64,000 nucleotides of DNA, taken from assembly GCA_025359985.1 (NCBI GenBank), contig JANYDB010000085.1, forward strand, positions 1 to 64,000. The letters run 5' to 3'. A program made the position numbers and the translations under genes. The notes beneath the pieces are model-generated. The model was not told the DNA's origin, ran no database searches, and was given only the letters and a program-made list of their open reading frames with translations. This DNA is from Burkholderiales bacterium (lineage in GTDB: Bacteria > Pseudomonadota > Gammaproteobacteria > Burkholderiales > Usitatibacteraceae). Shown in pieces: positions 6,883 to 16,303 of the stretch (position 1 is the first letter of the stretch; every line of letters starts with the position of its first letter).

Positions 6883-9704
6883 TGCATGCCATGACTGATT
6901 CAGCGATCAAACGCGAGCTTGTCGAGTTCACTCTGGATGGCAAAACCATTACCGCATTTGCTGATCAACCTCTGATTGAAATTGCCAAACAGCACGGTAA
7001 AGATATTCCGCATCTCTGCTACAAACCTGGCTATCGTGCTGACGGCAATTGTCGTGCTTGTGTAGTCGAGATTAAGGGTGAGCGCGTGCTGGCCCCCTCC
7101 TGTTGCCGTTATCCGGCGAACAATATAGACGTCGCCACCGATTCACCACGGGCAGTGCATGCGCAGAAATTGGTGATGGAATTATTGACCGCCGACGCAC
7201 CCAAAAAAGACTACAAGCCTGGTGAAAATGAGCTATTAAAATGGGCAAGTCTATTGGGTGTTGAAACATCACGCTTCAACTCGCGCCTGCAACCCCATGC
7301 GGATTTTTCGCATCCTGCGATGACGGTAAACCTCGATGCCTGCATCCAATGTACCCGCTGTGTGCGCGCCTGTCGGGAAGAGCAGGCCAATGATGTGATC
7401 GGCTACGCGTTTCGCGGCGCGGATTCCAAAATCGTGTTTGATCAAGACGACCTGATGGGCGCATCCACCTGTGTTGCCTGTGGTGAATGTGTGCAGGCTT
7501 GTCCGACTGGTGCGTTAGCGCCGGCGAAGGAAGCCTATCAAATCAAAGCGGATAAAACAGTTGATTCCGTGTGCCCTTATTGTGGCGTCGGTTGTCAGCT
7601 TACTTATCATGTGAAAGAAAATAAAATCATTCGCGTCGAAGGTCGCGATGGGCCGTCGAATCAAAGCAGATTGTGCGTGAAGGGCCGCTACGGTTTTGAT
7701 TATGCGCATCATCGGCAACGCCTCACCACGCCGCTGATTCGCAAAACAGGTGTGCCCAAGAGCGCTGATTTCAATATGGATCCCGAAAATTGGCGCGATG
7801 TATTTCGCGAAGCAAGCTGGGACGAAGCGCTCGATTTAGCCGGTGCTACACTCGCCAAAATTCGAGATCAACATGGGCCCAACGCGCTCGCCGGTTTTGG
7901 TTCGGCCAAGGGCAGCAACGAAGAAGCCTACCTGTTCCAGAAGCTGGTTCGTACCGGCTTTGGTACCAATAATGTTGATCACTGTACAAGGCTCTGTCAT
8001 GCCTCATCCGTGGTGGCGTTGCTGGAAGGCGTCGGCTCGGGTGCGGTTTCGAATCAGGTAGCGGATGTGGCTAAAGCCGAGGTGATTTTTTTGATCGGTG
8101 CCAACCCGACTTCAAATCATCCGGTCGCGGCCACATGGATTAAAAATGCCGCCAAAAATGGCGCGAAATTAATTGTGGCTGATCCGCGCAAGAATGATAT
8201 TGCGCGTCATGCGTGGCGTTACCTGCAGTTCAAGCCGGATATGGATGTGGCGCTGTTAAACGCCATGATCTACACCATTATTGATGAAGGTCTGGTAAAT
8301 GCGGAATTTATCAAAAACCGTACCCACAACTTTGAAGCGCTGAAAGAAAATGCCAAAGGCTTTTCGCCGGAAGCGATGGCTCCACTGTGCGGGATTCAGG
8401 CTGAGACTTTGCGTGAGGTGGCGCGTGCCTATGCCAGCAGCAAAGCGTCCATCATTTTGTGGGGCATGGGTATCTCGCAACATGTGCACGGCACGGACAA
8501 TGCGCGCTGCTTGATCGCACTAACATTGATGACAGGTCAGGTTGGCAAGCCGGGCGCAGGCTTGCATCCATTGCGTGGCCAAAACAACGTGCAGGGCGCA
8601 TCTGATGCAGGGCTGATCCCGATGATGTTCCCCGATTACAAACGCGTTGATAATCTGGAAGCGCACGCACGGTTCGAGAAATACTGGAGCGCCAAACTTG
8701 ATAACAAACCCGGTCTTACGGTGGTTGAAATCATGGACGCCGCCCATGATGGAAAAATAAAAGGCATGTACGTGATGGGCGAAAATCCGGCGATGTCAGA
8801 CCCGGATGCAAATCATGCACGTGCAGGTTTGGCGAATTTGGAGATGCTGGTGGTGCAGGATATTTTTCTGACTGAAACAGCTTATCTGGCAGATGTTGTT
8901 TTTCCGGCTTCGGCGTGGCCAGAAAAAATGGGCACCGTCACCAACACCGATCGTATGGTGCAGTTGGGACGGCGTGCGCTCGATCTACCCGGCAATGCCC
9001 GTCAGGATTTATGGATTATCCAGCAGCTTGCCAAGCGGCTCGGCCTTGATTGGAATTATCAAGGCGAAGAAAGTGGTGTGGCCGCGGTCTACGAGGAAAT
9101 GCACCACTCGATGGCGTCGATTGCAGGTATTTCGTGGGATCGATTGAATCGCGAGTCGAGTGTTACTTACCCCTGTGCGGATGATAACGACCCGGGCCAA
9201 CCTGTCGTGTTCGTTGAGCGCTTTCCGACCGGTGACGGTCGCGCCACATTCGTTCCTGCCGATATTATTCCCGCGAATGAGCGCCCGGATGAAGATTATC
9301 CGTTCGTGCTTATCACCGGCCGTCAGCTGGAGCATTGGCATACCGGCTCAATGACGCGTCGTGCAAGCGTTCTGGATGCGCTGGAACCTGCGGCGGTGGC
9401 CAGTATGAACCCACTTGATCTGCGCCGCCTTGCAGCATTTGCGGGTGACACTATTACCATTGAATCACGGCGTGGGGCTATTGCCATTGCCGCACGCGCT
9501 GATGAAGGTATTCCCGTCGGTTCGGTGTTTATGCCGTTTGCCTACTATGAGGCCGCCGCGAACTTGCTCACCAATGCAGCACTTGATCCATTCGGAAAAA
9601 TTGCCGAAGTAAAATATTGTGCAGTGAGAGTGAGCCGAGGTGGCGACGTAAAAGCGTTATCCAGCTACGGCGGCGGTAAATCATTTGCGGTAGATGCGTC
9701 ATGA
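6879..9704 (+). CDS. NAD-dependent formate dehydrogenase, alpha (molybdopterin) subunit
   Basis: A 941-residue catalytic subunit oxidising formate to CO2 at a bis-MGD molybdenum or tungsten site. Order of domains: [2Fe-2S] ferredoxin (cysteines 47, 58, 61, 75 or 76), a ferredoxin region with two [4Fe-4S] sets (C155/158/161/165 and C198/201/204/208), a [4Fe-4S] set in VCPYCGVGC...C266, then the molybdopterin oxidoreductase domains. RLCHASS gives the metal-ligand cysteine at about 373 and the adjacent conserved histidine, so it is a Cys rather than selenocysteine enzyme. HTGSMTRRA marks the C-terminal cofactor-binding domain. No chaperone (FdsC/FdhD) or FdsD gene follows, unlike the usual fds operon; maturation genes must lie elsewhere. 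Confidence 0.93.
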   Translation: MMHAMTDSAIKRELVEFTLDGKTITAFADQPLIEIAKQHGKDIPHLCYKPGYRADGNCRACVVEIKGERVLAPSCCRYPANNIDVATDSPRAVHAQKLVMELLTADAPKKDYKPGENELLKWASLLGVETSRFNSRLQPHADFSHPAMTVNLDACIQCTRCVRACREEQANDVIGYAFRGADSKIVFDQDDLMGASTCVACGECVQACPTGALAPAKEAYQIKADKTVDSVCPYCGVGCQLTYHVKENKIIRVEGRDGPSNQSRLCVKGRYGFDYAHHRQRLTTPLIRKTGVPKSADFNMDPENWRDVFREASWDEALDLAGATLAKIRDQHGPNALAGFGSAKGSNEEAYLFQKLVRTGFGTNNVDHCTRLCHASSVVALLEGVGSGAVSNQVADVAKAEVIFLIGANPTSNHPVAATWIKNAAKNGAKLIVADPRKNDIARHAWRYLQFKPDMDVALLNAMIYTIIDEGLVNAEFIKNRTHNFEALKENAKGFSPEAMAPLCGIQAETLREVARAYASSKASIILWGMGISQHVHGTDNARCLIALTLMTGQVGKPGAGLHPLRGQNNVQGASDAGLIPMMFPDYKRVDNLEAHARFEKYWSAKLDNKPGLTVVEIMDAAHDGKIKGMYVMGENPAMSDPDANHARAGLANLEMLVVQDIFLTETAYLADVVFPASAWPEKMGTVTNTDRMVQLGRRALDLPGNARQDLWIIQQLAKRLGLDWNYQGEESGVAAVYEEMHHSMASIAGISWDRLNRESSVTYPCADDNDPGQPVVFVERFPTGDGRATFVPADIIPANERPDEDYPFVLITGRQLEHWHTGSMTRRASVLDALEPAAVASMNPLDLRRLAAFAGDTITIESRRGAIAIAARADEGIPVGSVFMPFAYYEAAANLLTNAALDPFGKIAEVKYCAVRVSRGGDVKALSSYGGGKSFAVDAS

Positions 9705-9753
9705 CCGGCAATCAATTGAGCGCGGATAGTACTGCCGGGCTGTGTCCAAAGCG

Positions 9754-9781
9754 TTGACAAACCCTTAAAATAGAGTATTCG
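9754..9781 (+). promoter_or_regulatory. Sigma-70-like promoter upstream of rlmJ
   Basis: A consensus TTGACA (9754-9759) is followed after 16 bases by TATTCG (9776-9781), 26 bases before the rlmJ start. The -10 is weak, so confidence is moderate. Confidence 0.45.
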
Positions 9782-9807
9782 TTGCTTGCTTTTATGATGT
9801 CAAATCA

Positions 9808-10653
9808 ATGCTCAGTTATCGTCACGCCTTCCACGCCGGCAATCATGCTGACGTATTGAAACACTTCTTGCTGGTTGCGCTTACCCGCTATCTGGGCGAA
9901 AAACATGCGCCATTTTGGTATGTGGATACACATGCCGGTGCCGGTCTTTACGCGCTGGATGTTGGCTATGCAACCAAATTGGCGGAATATGTTGATGGCA
10001 TTGGCCGCTTATGGGGGCGCCAGGATTTGCCCGCCGCGCTCGCGGAATATGTGGATCTGGTGCGCGCGCTTAATCCGGACGGGTTACTCAAAGCCTACCC
10101 CGGCTCACCGTGGATTGCCCATCAAACCTTGCGCGCACAAGATCGTTTAAGGCTGTTTGAATTACACAGCAGCGATAGTGAATTGTTGCGAAATAATTTT
10201 CGCGAATTGGGTCGCCGGGCGAGCGTGCAGGCGGGTGATGGCTTTGCGGGTATCAAGGCGCTGCTGCCGCCGCCGCCACGCCGTGCGCTGGTATTGATGG
10301 ACCCTTCCTATGAAGACAAAGCTGATTACCGCAATATAGTGAGCGCGCTGGAAGACGCGCTAAGTCGTTTCGCGACCGGTGTTTATGTGGTTTGGTATCC
10401 GCAATTATCGCGGCTTGACGCTCGCCAACTGCCCGACAAACTTAAACGATTGTTGGCTAAAAACTGGCTGCATGTCAGCCTGACCGTGAATAAGCCCGGT
10501 GAGGATGGCTTTGGCATGCACGGCAGTGGCCTGTTTGTGCTCAATCCGCCATGGACCTTGCATGCCACTCTGCAAGCGGTGATGCCGTATCTGGTGAAGG
10601 TGCTTGGCCAGGACGCTGGGGCAGGCTATGTGTTGGAGCAGGGAACTTGCTAA
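9808..10653 (+). CDS. rlmJ: 23S rRNA (adenine-2030-N6)-methyltransferase RlmJ
   Basis: A 281-residue SAM-dependent methyltransferase that modifies A2030 of 23S rRNA in E. coli. It starts with the very conserved LSYRHAFHAGNHADVLKH, followed by WYVDTHAGAGLY (SAM-binding loop) and LMDPSYE near residue 170, equivalent to the DPPYE catalytic motif. Length agrees with the family (about 280). The gene stands alone, with its own likely promoter. Confidence 0.96.
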   Translation: MLSYRHAFHAGNHADVLKHFLLVALTRYLGEKHAPFWYVDTHAGAGLYALDVGYATKLAEYVDGIGRLWGRQDLPAALAEYVDLVRALNPDGLLKAYPGSPWIAHQTLRAQDRLRLFELHSSDSELLRNNFRELGRRASVQAGDGFAGIKALLPPPPRRALVLMDPSYEDKADYRNIVSALEDALSRFATGVYVVWYPQLSRLDARQLPDKLKRLLAKNWLHVSLTVNKPGEDGFGMHGSGLFVLNPPWTLHATLQAVMPYLVKVLGQDAGAGYVLEQGTC

Positions 10654-10773
10654 ATGGCGAAGGTGCAGCGCGTCGATAAAAACAGGACGGAAAGCATAAA
10701 TAAATTTTAAAAGTTTTCTCGCGTTAATATATCGCTACGGTTACGTCTATCAAAAAATCACAAGGGACGCGCT

Positions 10774-11172
10774 ATGAACCTTACGCCGCAACAACTCGCG
10801 GAAATTCTCGCCGGTATCACCCGTTCGCAACAAGCGATCATCGATGCGATGGATCGCGCTAACCCAGGCTGGCGAAATACCTATCTGCTGCCGACACTGA
10901 CAGTGGCGGCCAATCAACGGCTGGCGGAAGTCCGCTTGCTTGATTTGCCCTCGCGCATGTTGTTGCGCTCGCAAGGTCGCAATCCCATGGATCAGCCGAC
11001 CGTTGAGCGCAATCTGCAAGAAGCGCTTGGACTGGCAGGAGGTAATGCGGCCGCTGCACCTGCACCTCTACCTGCATCCACAGCGCCTGTCCTCACCTCC
11101 GCCCCCACGCCAGCTTCGACACCATCCAGTGCGCCAGACAGTGATGATCTCAGTAATTTTTTTGACAGTTAA
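10774..11172 (+). CDS. Hypothetical protein with Ala/Pro/Ser-rich linker and acidic tail
   Basis: A 132-residue protein I do not recognise. Residues 1-90 look like a small helical domain (LTPQQLAEILAGITRSQQAI and a LLDLPSRMLLRSQGRNPMDQ segment). Residues about 91-120 are a low-complexity Ala-Pro-Ser-Thr linker. The protein ends in the acidic, aromatic tail DSDDLSNFFDS, the sort of C-terminal peptide used to dock on a partner. There is no signal peptide or membrane segment. Start supported by AAGGGA upstream. The lipoprotein gene follows after six bases, so the two are probably co-transcribed. Confidence 0.6.
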   Translation: MNLTPQQLAEILAGITRSQQAIIDAMDRANPGWRNTYLLPTLTVAANQRLAEVRLLDLPSRMLLRSQGRNPMDQPTVERNLQEALGLAGGNAAAAPAPLPASTAPVLTSAPTPASTPSSAPDSDDLSNFFDS

Positions 11173-11178
11173 TAAAAC

Positions 11179-11679
11179 ATGCAAGCCATGTTGATGAGAT
11201 TTTGCGCAAGCGGTCTGGCGATCTTGTTGATGGCCTGTACTTCTGGCTGCGCCACGCAACAGGAGACGGATCGTCATCGTGCCCGTGAGCGGGTTGTTGA
11301 CACCACGTTAATTGGTATCTGGACCGCTAAAAATGCCGACCTCAGCGGACGGCCATTTTCTTTGCCATCCTCGTTTGAGTTGAAAATTAATGGTACTGAT
11401 TATGGCACTCGTGATTTCAACAGTGGCTCCCGATATATCGAGGTCGGAACGCTGTTTTTTTTCGGCGATGAGCTGGCCGGTGAGCCGCGTCGCATCGATG
11501 TGCTCGGCAAAGAGGGGCCGAACAAAGGCAAACGTATTCCGGCTATTTATCGCGTATCAGACAGCGGCCGCGAGTTCGAAATTTGCTATGACCTTGACGC
11601 CAAAGAGCGGCCAACCGACTTTGTCAGCCGTGAAGGCACGATGTGGCTGCGAGTGAGCTACGTGCGCAAACCGACATGA
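11179..11679 (+). CDS. Lipoprotein with TIGR03067-like domain
   Basis: A 166-residue predicted lipoprotein. The signal peptide ends in a possible lipobox (LMAC at residues 17-20 or TSGC at 21-24). The mature part begins with LIGIWTAK and continues IDVLGKEGPNKGKRIPAIY...FEICYD...ERPTDF, which matches the TIGR03067 pattern (GTW, lDxtkGPxkGk, AIYxl, CYD, RPxxF) best known in Planctomycetes. Ligand unknown. It overlaps the MazG-like gene by four bases (ATGA), implying translational coupling. Confidence 0.65.
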   Translation: MQAMLMRFCASGLAILLMACTSGCATQQETDRHRARERVVDTTLIGIWTAKNADLSGRPFSLPSSFELKINGTDYGTRDFNSGSRYIEVGTLFFFGDELAGEPRRIDVLGKEGPNKGKRIPAIYRVSDSGREFEICYDLDAKERPTDFVSREGTMWLRVSYVRKPT

Positions 11680-12023
11680 ACGATTTGGAAGCGCTGCGCC
11701 TTAAGCTTCGTAGCTTTGCTGCTGAGCGGGATTGGGGGCCATTTTTATCACCCAAAAATCTGGTGATGGCGTTGTCGGTTGAGGCTTCGGAATTGGTTGA
11801 ACATTTTCAATGGCTCACCGAAGAGCAATCGAAACAGCTTTCACCCGAAGCACGCACGGCGGTGAGCCATGAGTGCGCCGATGTGCTGCTGTACCTGCTC
11901 CAGCTGTGCGATAAATTGGACATTGATCTGATCGCGGCAGCGAATCATAAAATAATGCTGAATACCCAAAAATATCCCGTCGATAAGGCGCGCGGTACAG
12001 CCAAAAAATACACGGACCTATAG
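11676..12023 (+). CDS. MazG-like nucleotide pyrophosphohydrolase
   Basis: A 115-residue all-alpha NTP pyrophosphohydrolase. The metal-binding pattern is visible: SVEASELVEHFQW (E-x-x-E, about residues 35-47) and HECADVLLYLLQLCD (E-x-x-D, about 70-84), ending in KYPVDKARGTAKKY as in the RS21-C6/dCTPase-like subgroup. Such enzymes hydrolyse non-canonical or excess dNTPs to NMP and pyrophosphate. The ATG at 11676 overlaps the lipoprotein stop; an earlier in-frame ATG (11643) would run inside that gene. Confidence 0.88.
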   Translation: MNDLEALRLKLRSFAAERDWGPFLSPKNLVMALSVEASELVEHFQWLTEEQSKQLSPEARTAVSHECADVLLYLLQLCDKLDIDLIAAANHKIMLNTQKYPVDKARGTAKKYTDL

Positions 12024-12076
12024 AACAGTCGGATTGCTACGGTCGATGTACTGATATTCACAATCAAAGGACAAAT

Positions 12077-13087
12077 ATGACTACGGTTACCCAAATCATC
12101 CGTGCCCAATATGAAACCCGGAGCCCCGTGCCTGAGGACGTGATACATGCGGTGACGTTCCCGCGGCCTCAACTCACCTCAGGGCAGGTGCTGGTTGCGG
12201 TGCTCGCTGCACCGATCAATCCCTCGGATGTGCTCACGCTCACCGGCGATTACGGGATCCTGCCGTCGCTGCCTGCGTTTGGCGGCAATGAAGGTGTTGG
12301 GCGGGTGATTGAGCTTGGGCCGGATGTGAAGTTTCCCCCGGTGGGCCAGACGGTGCTGCTGCCCGTTAGTTGCGGTACCTGGAGCAGTCATGTGGTGGCT
12401 GACGCGGCCAAATTGATTCCGCTACCTAATGAAGCCGATCCCCAACAGCTGTCGATGATGACGGTAAATCCGCCTACCGCTGCGTTGATGCTGAGCGAGT
12501 TTGTGGATTTGAAACCGGGTGATTGGGTAATCCAGAACGTAGCTAATTCAGGGGTGGGCAGTTATCTGATTCAGCTCGCCAAAATTCGGGGTTTTAAAAC
12601 CGTCAATATTGTTCGGCGCGAGTCGGCGGTGGCTGAGGTCAAAGCGCTCGGTGGCGATGTGGTATTGGTCGATGGTGAAAAACTCGCCAAACGTGTGAAA
12701 GAAGCAACAGCAGGGGCCACCATTTTATTGGGCATTGAGGCCGTGGGTGGAGCCGCGACAGATCGCCTGGCAAGCTGTTTATCGACAGGCGGTACGCTGG
12801 TGAACTACGGCATGATGAGTGGTGACGCCTGCCAGATTTCACCCAAATCATTCATCTTTAACGATATTACCCTCAAAGGTTTTTGGTTGGCCAAATGGTT
12901 TCGTCAATCAACCCGCGATCAACAAACCGCACTTTACGGCGAGCTCACTAAACTTATCGCAACTGGCAAGCTGCACGCAAGGATTCATGCGACCTTTGAT
13001 GTGAACGAAATAAAGGATGCAGTGGCTGCGGCCAATGCAGGCGAGCGCGACGGCAAGATTTTAGTGGTGCCCAAACATACGATCTAA
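12077..13087 (+). CDS. MDR-family oxidoreductase, trans-2-enoyl-CoA reductase (MECR)-like
   Basis: A 336-residue medium-chain dehydrogenase/reductase without the structural-zinc cysteine cluster. APINPSDVLTLTGDYG and LPAFGGNEGVGRV near residues 50-80 match the MECR/ETR branch that reduces 2-enoyl thioesters with NADPH. The Rossmann motif appears as NVANSGVGSYLIQLAK near 155-170. C-terminal WLAKWFRQ also fits this branch. Substrate cannot be fixed from sequence; quinone oxidoreductase is the alternative. Preceded by CAAAGGACAAAT, a good Shine-Dalgarno. Confidence 0.8.
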   Translation: MTTVTQIIRAQYETRSPVPEDVIHAVTFPRPQLTSGQVLVAVLAAPINPSDVLTLTGDYGILPSLPAFGGNEGVGRVIELGPDVKFPPVGQTVLLPVSCGTWSSHVVADAAKLIPLPNEADPQQLSMMTVNPPTAALMLSEFVDLKPGDWVIQNVANSGVGSYLIQLAKIRGFKTVNIVRRESAVAEVKALGGDVVLVDGEKLAKRVKEATAGATILLGIEAVGGAATDRLASCLSTGGTLVNYGMMSGDACQISPKSFIFNDITLKGFWLAKWFRQSTRDQQTALYGELTKLIATGKLHARIHATFDVNEIKDAVAAANAGERDGKILVVPKHTI

Positions 13088-13195
13088 GCACTAGGCGCCT
13101 AGCGTCAAGTGTTTACCGAGAAAGCATCAATGTCACGTAGTTTCGCAATGTGTCCTGTATGCAGCGAGCACAACGCCGCCAGAATCGCGAGTCAG

Positions 13196-16100
13196 CTAAC
13201 CTCGCGCATGCCCCCGTACCCGCACCGCTGCCAGCACCGCTGCCAGTCGTGCCTGCTGCGCCGCATCCAGCACGGCGTGGCTGAACCTGAACGCTTCAGC
13301 CAATAATTGCTCAATGCTTCCCGCGGGTGTCCCGCTGGTGGGCTTGCCTTCCAGCGCGGCTTTCAAGGCACGCAATTTGAGATCGCGGCGCGCTGCTAGG
13401 GAGGCTGGTGGCGATGGGATATCAAGCGCGGACTCAAGTTGCAGCAGCGTGACATCCAGCGTGGTCGGGTTGGCCGCATTGGAGGTTCCTGCAAGAGCAG
13501 CTTTGATCCGCGCCTGCAATGGGTGTTCCCAAACGGGCGGCAGCGCTGACAAGGCTTGCCAGCGAGCTTCAATTTCAGAGTCTGGCACCGCTGATTCTGC
13601 TTCTGCACACAGTGCCATCTTGGCATTGAGCGCGTCGCAGGTTGCATACCAGACTCGATTGGCGCTGCCGGCGAGATGCAACTCGGCCTGCGCGCGCGCA
13701 GCGCGGAAACGGGCGTCGATTTTAGCGGCATCATCGCGTTTAACCTCGCCGCCACGGCGCCATAATGTATCGACATCAGCCACGGTGCGTTTAATTTCAC
13801 CGGCGGCGGTTTCGGCAGTTAAGCCAGTCAGCCGTGCGATCAAGGCTTCACGCTGATCACGGCTCGCTTTAAATTCCTGATCACGAGCGCTAAACGCGGC
13901 ATCGCGTTGCGTGAACACGGCGTCGGTGGCGGCTTTGAATTCTGCCCACAATGCGTTTTCAATATTACGGGCCAGTGGCAAGGTTTTGGCATGCTGCTGC
14001 CATTCGGTTTGCAGCTCACGAATTTTGGGAATAATATCGCGGCTCTGCGGCTTGGCAGCGGCTTCGGCCACCAGGGTTTTTGCGCGGACGATAAATTTTT
14101 CACGAGCCCGTTGCGCTACATGGCGGGCTTCCTGCAGGGGTGTTTCCAGACGCGCCATCGCGACGCGCATGCGCTCAAGCAATTTTTCGCGCGATTTATG
14201 CGGCACGGTATGTTCCACCGGCCCCATTTTGCGCCACTCGGTCTGGAAATGTTCGAGCGCGCGCGCCAGCTCTCGATAATCTTGTTGAGCGCTTAGCGGT
14301 TGAGTAGCGGGGTTCGCTTCGGTATTCGCTTCGGTGCTGGCCGGTACGGCGAGCTTTACCGCATCCAGTGTGGCGACGAGTTTATTGCGCGCCTCTAGAT
14401 TCTCCTGTCGTACCGCTTTTAATTTCGCAAGATGCGCGGCGACGGGAACATAGGCTGCTTTTAGCGCCTTATCAAACCGGTTCCATATTGAGCGGCTTGA
14501 AGCGCCGCCTAATTTATCCAGTTCCTTCCAGCGTTCACGTAGCTTTTCAATCGCATCTGCATGCTGCTTGATGGAAAACTTCGGTGGCAGTTTGGCCTGG
14601 GTTTTCGGAGGGCCTGCTTTACGCTCCTTGCGCTCGAATTTGCCGGGCGCTTTGGGAGTGGCAGGCTCAATAGCCGTAGCCGCTGGTAGGGGTGTTTCGA
14701 TTGCGAGGCTGGTGGCTACCCCGGCAGTAGCCTCGTTGGTCGCCTCGGGAGCTGCTTCGGTACCCGCTTCAGCAGCCGCATTAAGCATCGATTCTGCAGG
14801 CGCATCCGGCGCTGGTTGCAAAGGTATTTCAGCTATTTCGGTGGTGTCAGGTACTGCGTTTTCTGTCACTGCTGTTTCACTAGCTGTTTCAATTTCGACC
14901 GCTACAGTCTTGGCCAATACTTCGGCTTCCAGCACGAGGTCATCGCGGACGCGTCCGCCGCCCCAATGTTGCCAGCCTTTGAGGCGCGCAAACTCGGCTT
15001 GCAGCGCGTCAATGCGTCCCCGCAATGCGCCTGCGGGCGCACCATTTTCCAACGCATTGTCGATCGCGACCAGATGCTTGTTCATTTCCGCTAAATGTCC
15101 GTCAGCCAATGCGGTTTCGGCTACCTGCAGTAATTCAGCCAACGCTAAATTACGCTCGTGCTTGACGGCTTTTTTGTGTTCGGCTACCTGATTGCGTTTT
15201 TCAGCATGATGTGCCTTGCGCGCATCGGTTTGAGTGTTCTGCCATTGATCAAAGCGTGCATTCAGCAAACGTGCAATCTGCGTGTCTGCAATCGGCGGCA
15301 GGGCGTGCCAGCGCGCGCTGGGATCGGCTATCGCAGGTGGTATCGCAGGTGATTGCACTAGCGTTGGCGTTAGCACAGTCACAGTTTCTGTGTCAGTTTT
15401 AGTTTCAGTTTGAATTTCAGCCCCAGCCTCAATGGCGGCAACGGGTTCGGCAGTAGATTCGACAGTAGCCTCAGCTGTAGCAGTAACTAATGCGGCCGGC
15501 ATCAATTCATCGAGTAGCGCCAATCGGATTTCAAGCTGGGCCGATGTTTGCAAACTGGATTGCAAAGACTCTGCCAGCTGCGCGCTGGCAGCACCTTCAG
15601 GAATTGTTTTAAGTAGTGCTGCCGCAGCGCTACGCGGCGGCTCCAAAAGGCTTTTATCTTTAATGCCTGCGGCAACATCGCCTGCGGTTACGTTCAGATG
15701 CAATAGCACTTGTCGAGTTTCGGCAGTCCATCTGTTCAAATGCAGCTGATGCTCGCCGCGTTCGCGGGTAAGGGTGGTCAGATCTGCGGCTAGCGCGGCG
15801 AACTCGTCGCGCTGCGCCGGATGTACCAACGCCAAATCCAGGGCCAGCCATGCGCGGTCCAGCTCGACTAAACGATTGGCCGGAATCTTGGCTTCGTTCA
15901 CCAGTGTCGCTGCGGCTTCGATTAATTTGGCGGCGGCCTCGCGGGCTTCGCGTTGTGACACCATGGCCTCATAGCGCTGCTTGGCGGCGCGGTGCACACG
16001 CCGGTCGTGAGTGCGAAATTCCCGTTCCGCTAACTTCAGTGATTCTTCACCCGTCAGCGCCATGACGGCGGCAAGCTTAAGATCGACTGAAGGGGCATCT

Positions 16101-16303
16101 TTTGCGACCGACAACAGCGCCGCATCATCACCCATCGCGGCGGCCAATTTGGGCTGCCATGTTTCGGCAATTTGTGCAGAGGCCTGTGCGGCAGCCTGCG
16201 TGGCTTGTAGGGCCGCCTCTTTTTTAGCCTCAGCTAATTTGGCGGTTTCGCTAGCCTTGGTGGCAGCGGGTGTTTCGGTTTTCTTAAAGATATTGCTGAG
16301 CAT
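13196..16303 (-). CDS. DUF349-domain protein, long Ala/Glu-rich coiled-coil protein
   Basis: A 1035-residue cytoplasmic protein, almost all helical. Several DUF349 units are visible from residue about 570 on, each with the W-x(3)-W spacing (LRERWKEL...SIWNRFDKA; FQTEWRKMG; LQTEWQQH...NALWAEFKA; VDTLWRRGG). The N-terminus is Ala/Lys/Glu-rich. The middle (about 300-570) is low complexity, with a TE-TK-TD-TE-TV run coded by six-base repeats and many AEA/ATE runs. Function of DUF349 proteins is unknown; similar long proteins occur across Betaproteobacteria. No clear Shine-Dalgarno precedes the ATG. It runs towards the enoyl reductase gene with about 110 bases between them. Confidence 0.88.
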   Translation of the reverse strand: MLSNIFKKTETPAATKASETAKLAEAKKEAALQATQAAAQASAQIAETWQPKLAAAMGDDAALLSVAKDAPSVDLKLAAVMALTGEESLKLAEREFRTHDRRVHRAAKQRYEAMVSQREAREAAAKLIEAAATLVNEAKIPANRLVELDRAWLALDLALVHPAQRDEFAALAADLTTLTRERGEHQLHLNRWTAETRQVLLHLNVTAGDVAAGIKDKSLLEPPRSAAAALLKTIPEGAASAQLAESLQSSLQTSAQLEIRLALLDELMPAALVTATAEATVESTAEPVAAIEAGAEIQTETKTDTETVTVLTPTLVQSPAIPPAIADPSARWHALPPIADTQIARLLNARFDQWQNTQTDARKAHHAEKRNQVAEHKKAVKHERNLALAELLQVAETALADGHLAEMNKHLVAIDNALENGAPAGALRGRIDALQAEFARLKGWQHWGGGRVRDDLVLEAEVLAKTVAVEIETASETAVTENAVPDTTEIAEIPLQPAPDAPAESMLNAAAEAGTEAAPEATNEATAGVATSLAIETPLPAATAIEPATPKAPGKFERKERKAGPPKTQAKLPPKFSIKQHADAIEKLRERWKELDKLGGASSRSIWNRFDKALKAAYVPVAAHLAKLKAVRQENLEARNKLVATLDAVKLAVPASTEANTEANPATQPLSAQQDYRELARALEHFQTEWRKMGPVEHTVPHKSREKLLERMRVAMARLETPLQEARHVAQRAREKFIVRAKTLVAEAAAKPQSRDIIPKIRELQTEWQQHAKTLPLARNIENALWAEFKAATDAVFTQRDAAFSARDQEFKASRDQREALIARLTGLTAETAAGEIKRTVADVDTLWRRGGEVKRDDAAKIDARFRAARAQAELHLAGSANRVWYATCDALNAKMALCAEAESAVPDSEIEARWQALSALPPVWEHPLQARIKAALAGTSNAANPTTLDVTLLQLESALDIPSPPASLAARRDLKLRALKAALEGKPTSGTPAGSIEQLLAEAFRFSHAVLDAAQQARLAAVLAAVRVRGHARG

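Noticed and set aside
5128-9704. Respiratory complex I (nuoEFG) as identity of the two-gene cluster
   Set aside because: The second protein has a full bis-MGD formate dehydrogenase active site (RLCHASS), and no other nuo genes are present.
13091-13102. Perfect palindrome CTAGGCGCCTAG between convergent genes
   Set aside because: Too short and without loop or U-tract to call a terminator; 12-base palindromes occur by chance in 64 kb.
13109-13306. Possible small cysteine-containing frame after the enoyl reductase
   Set aside because: Most of it is antisense to the DUF349 gene, with no start signal.
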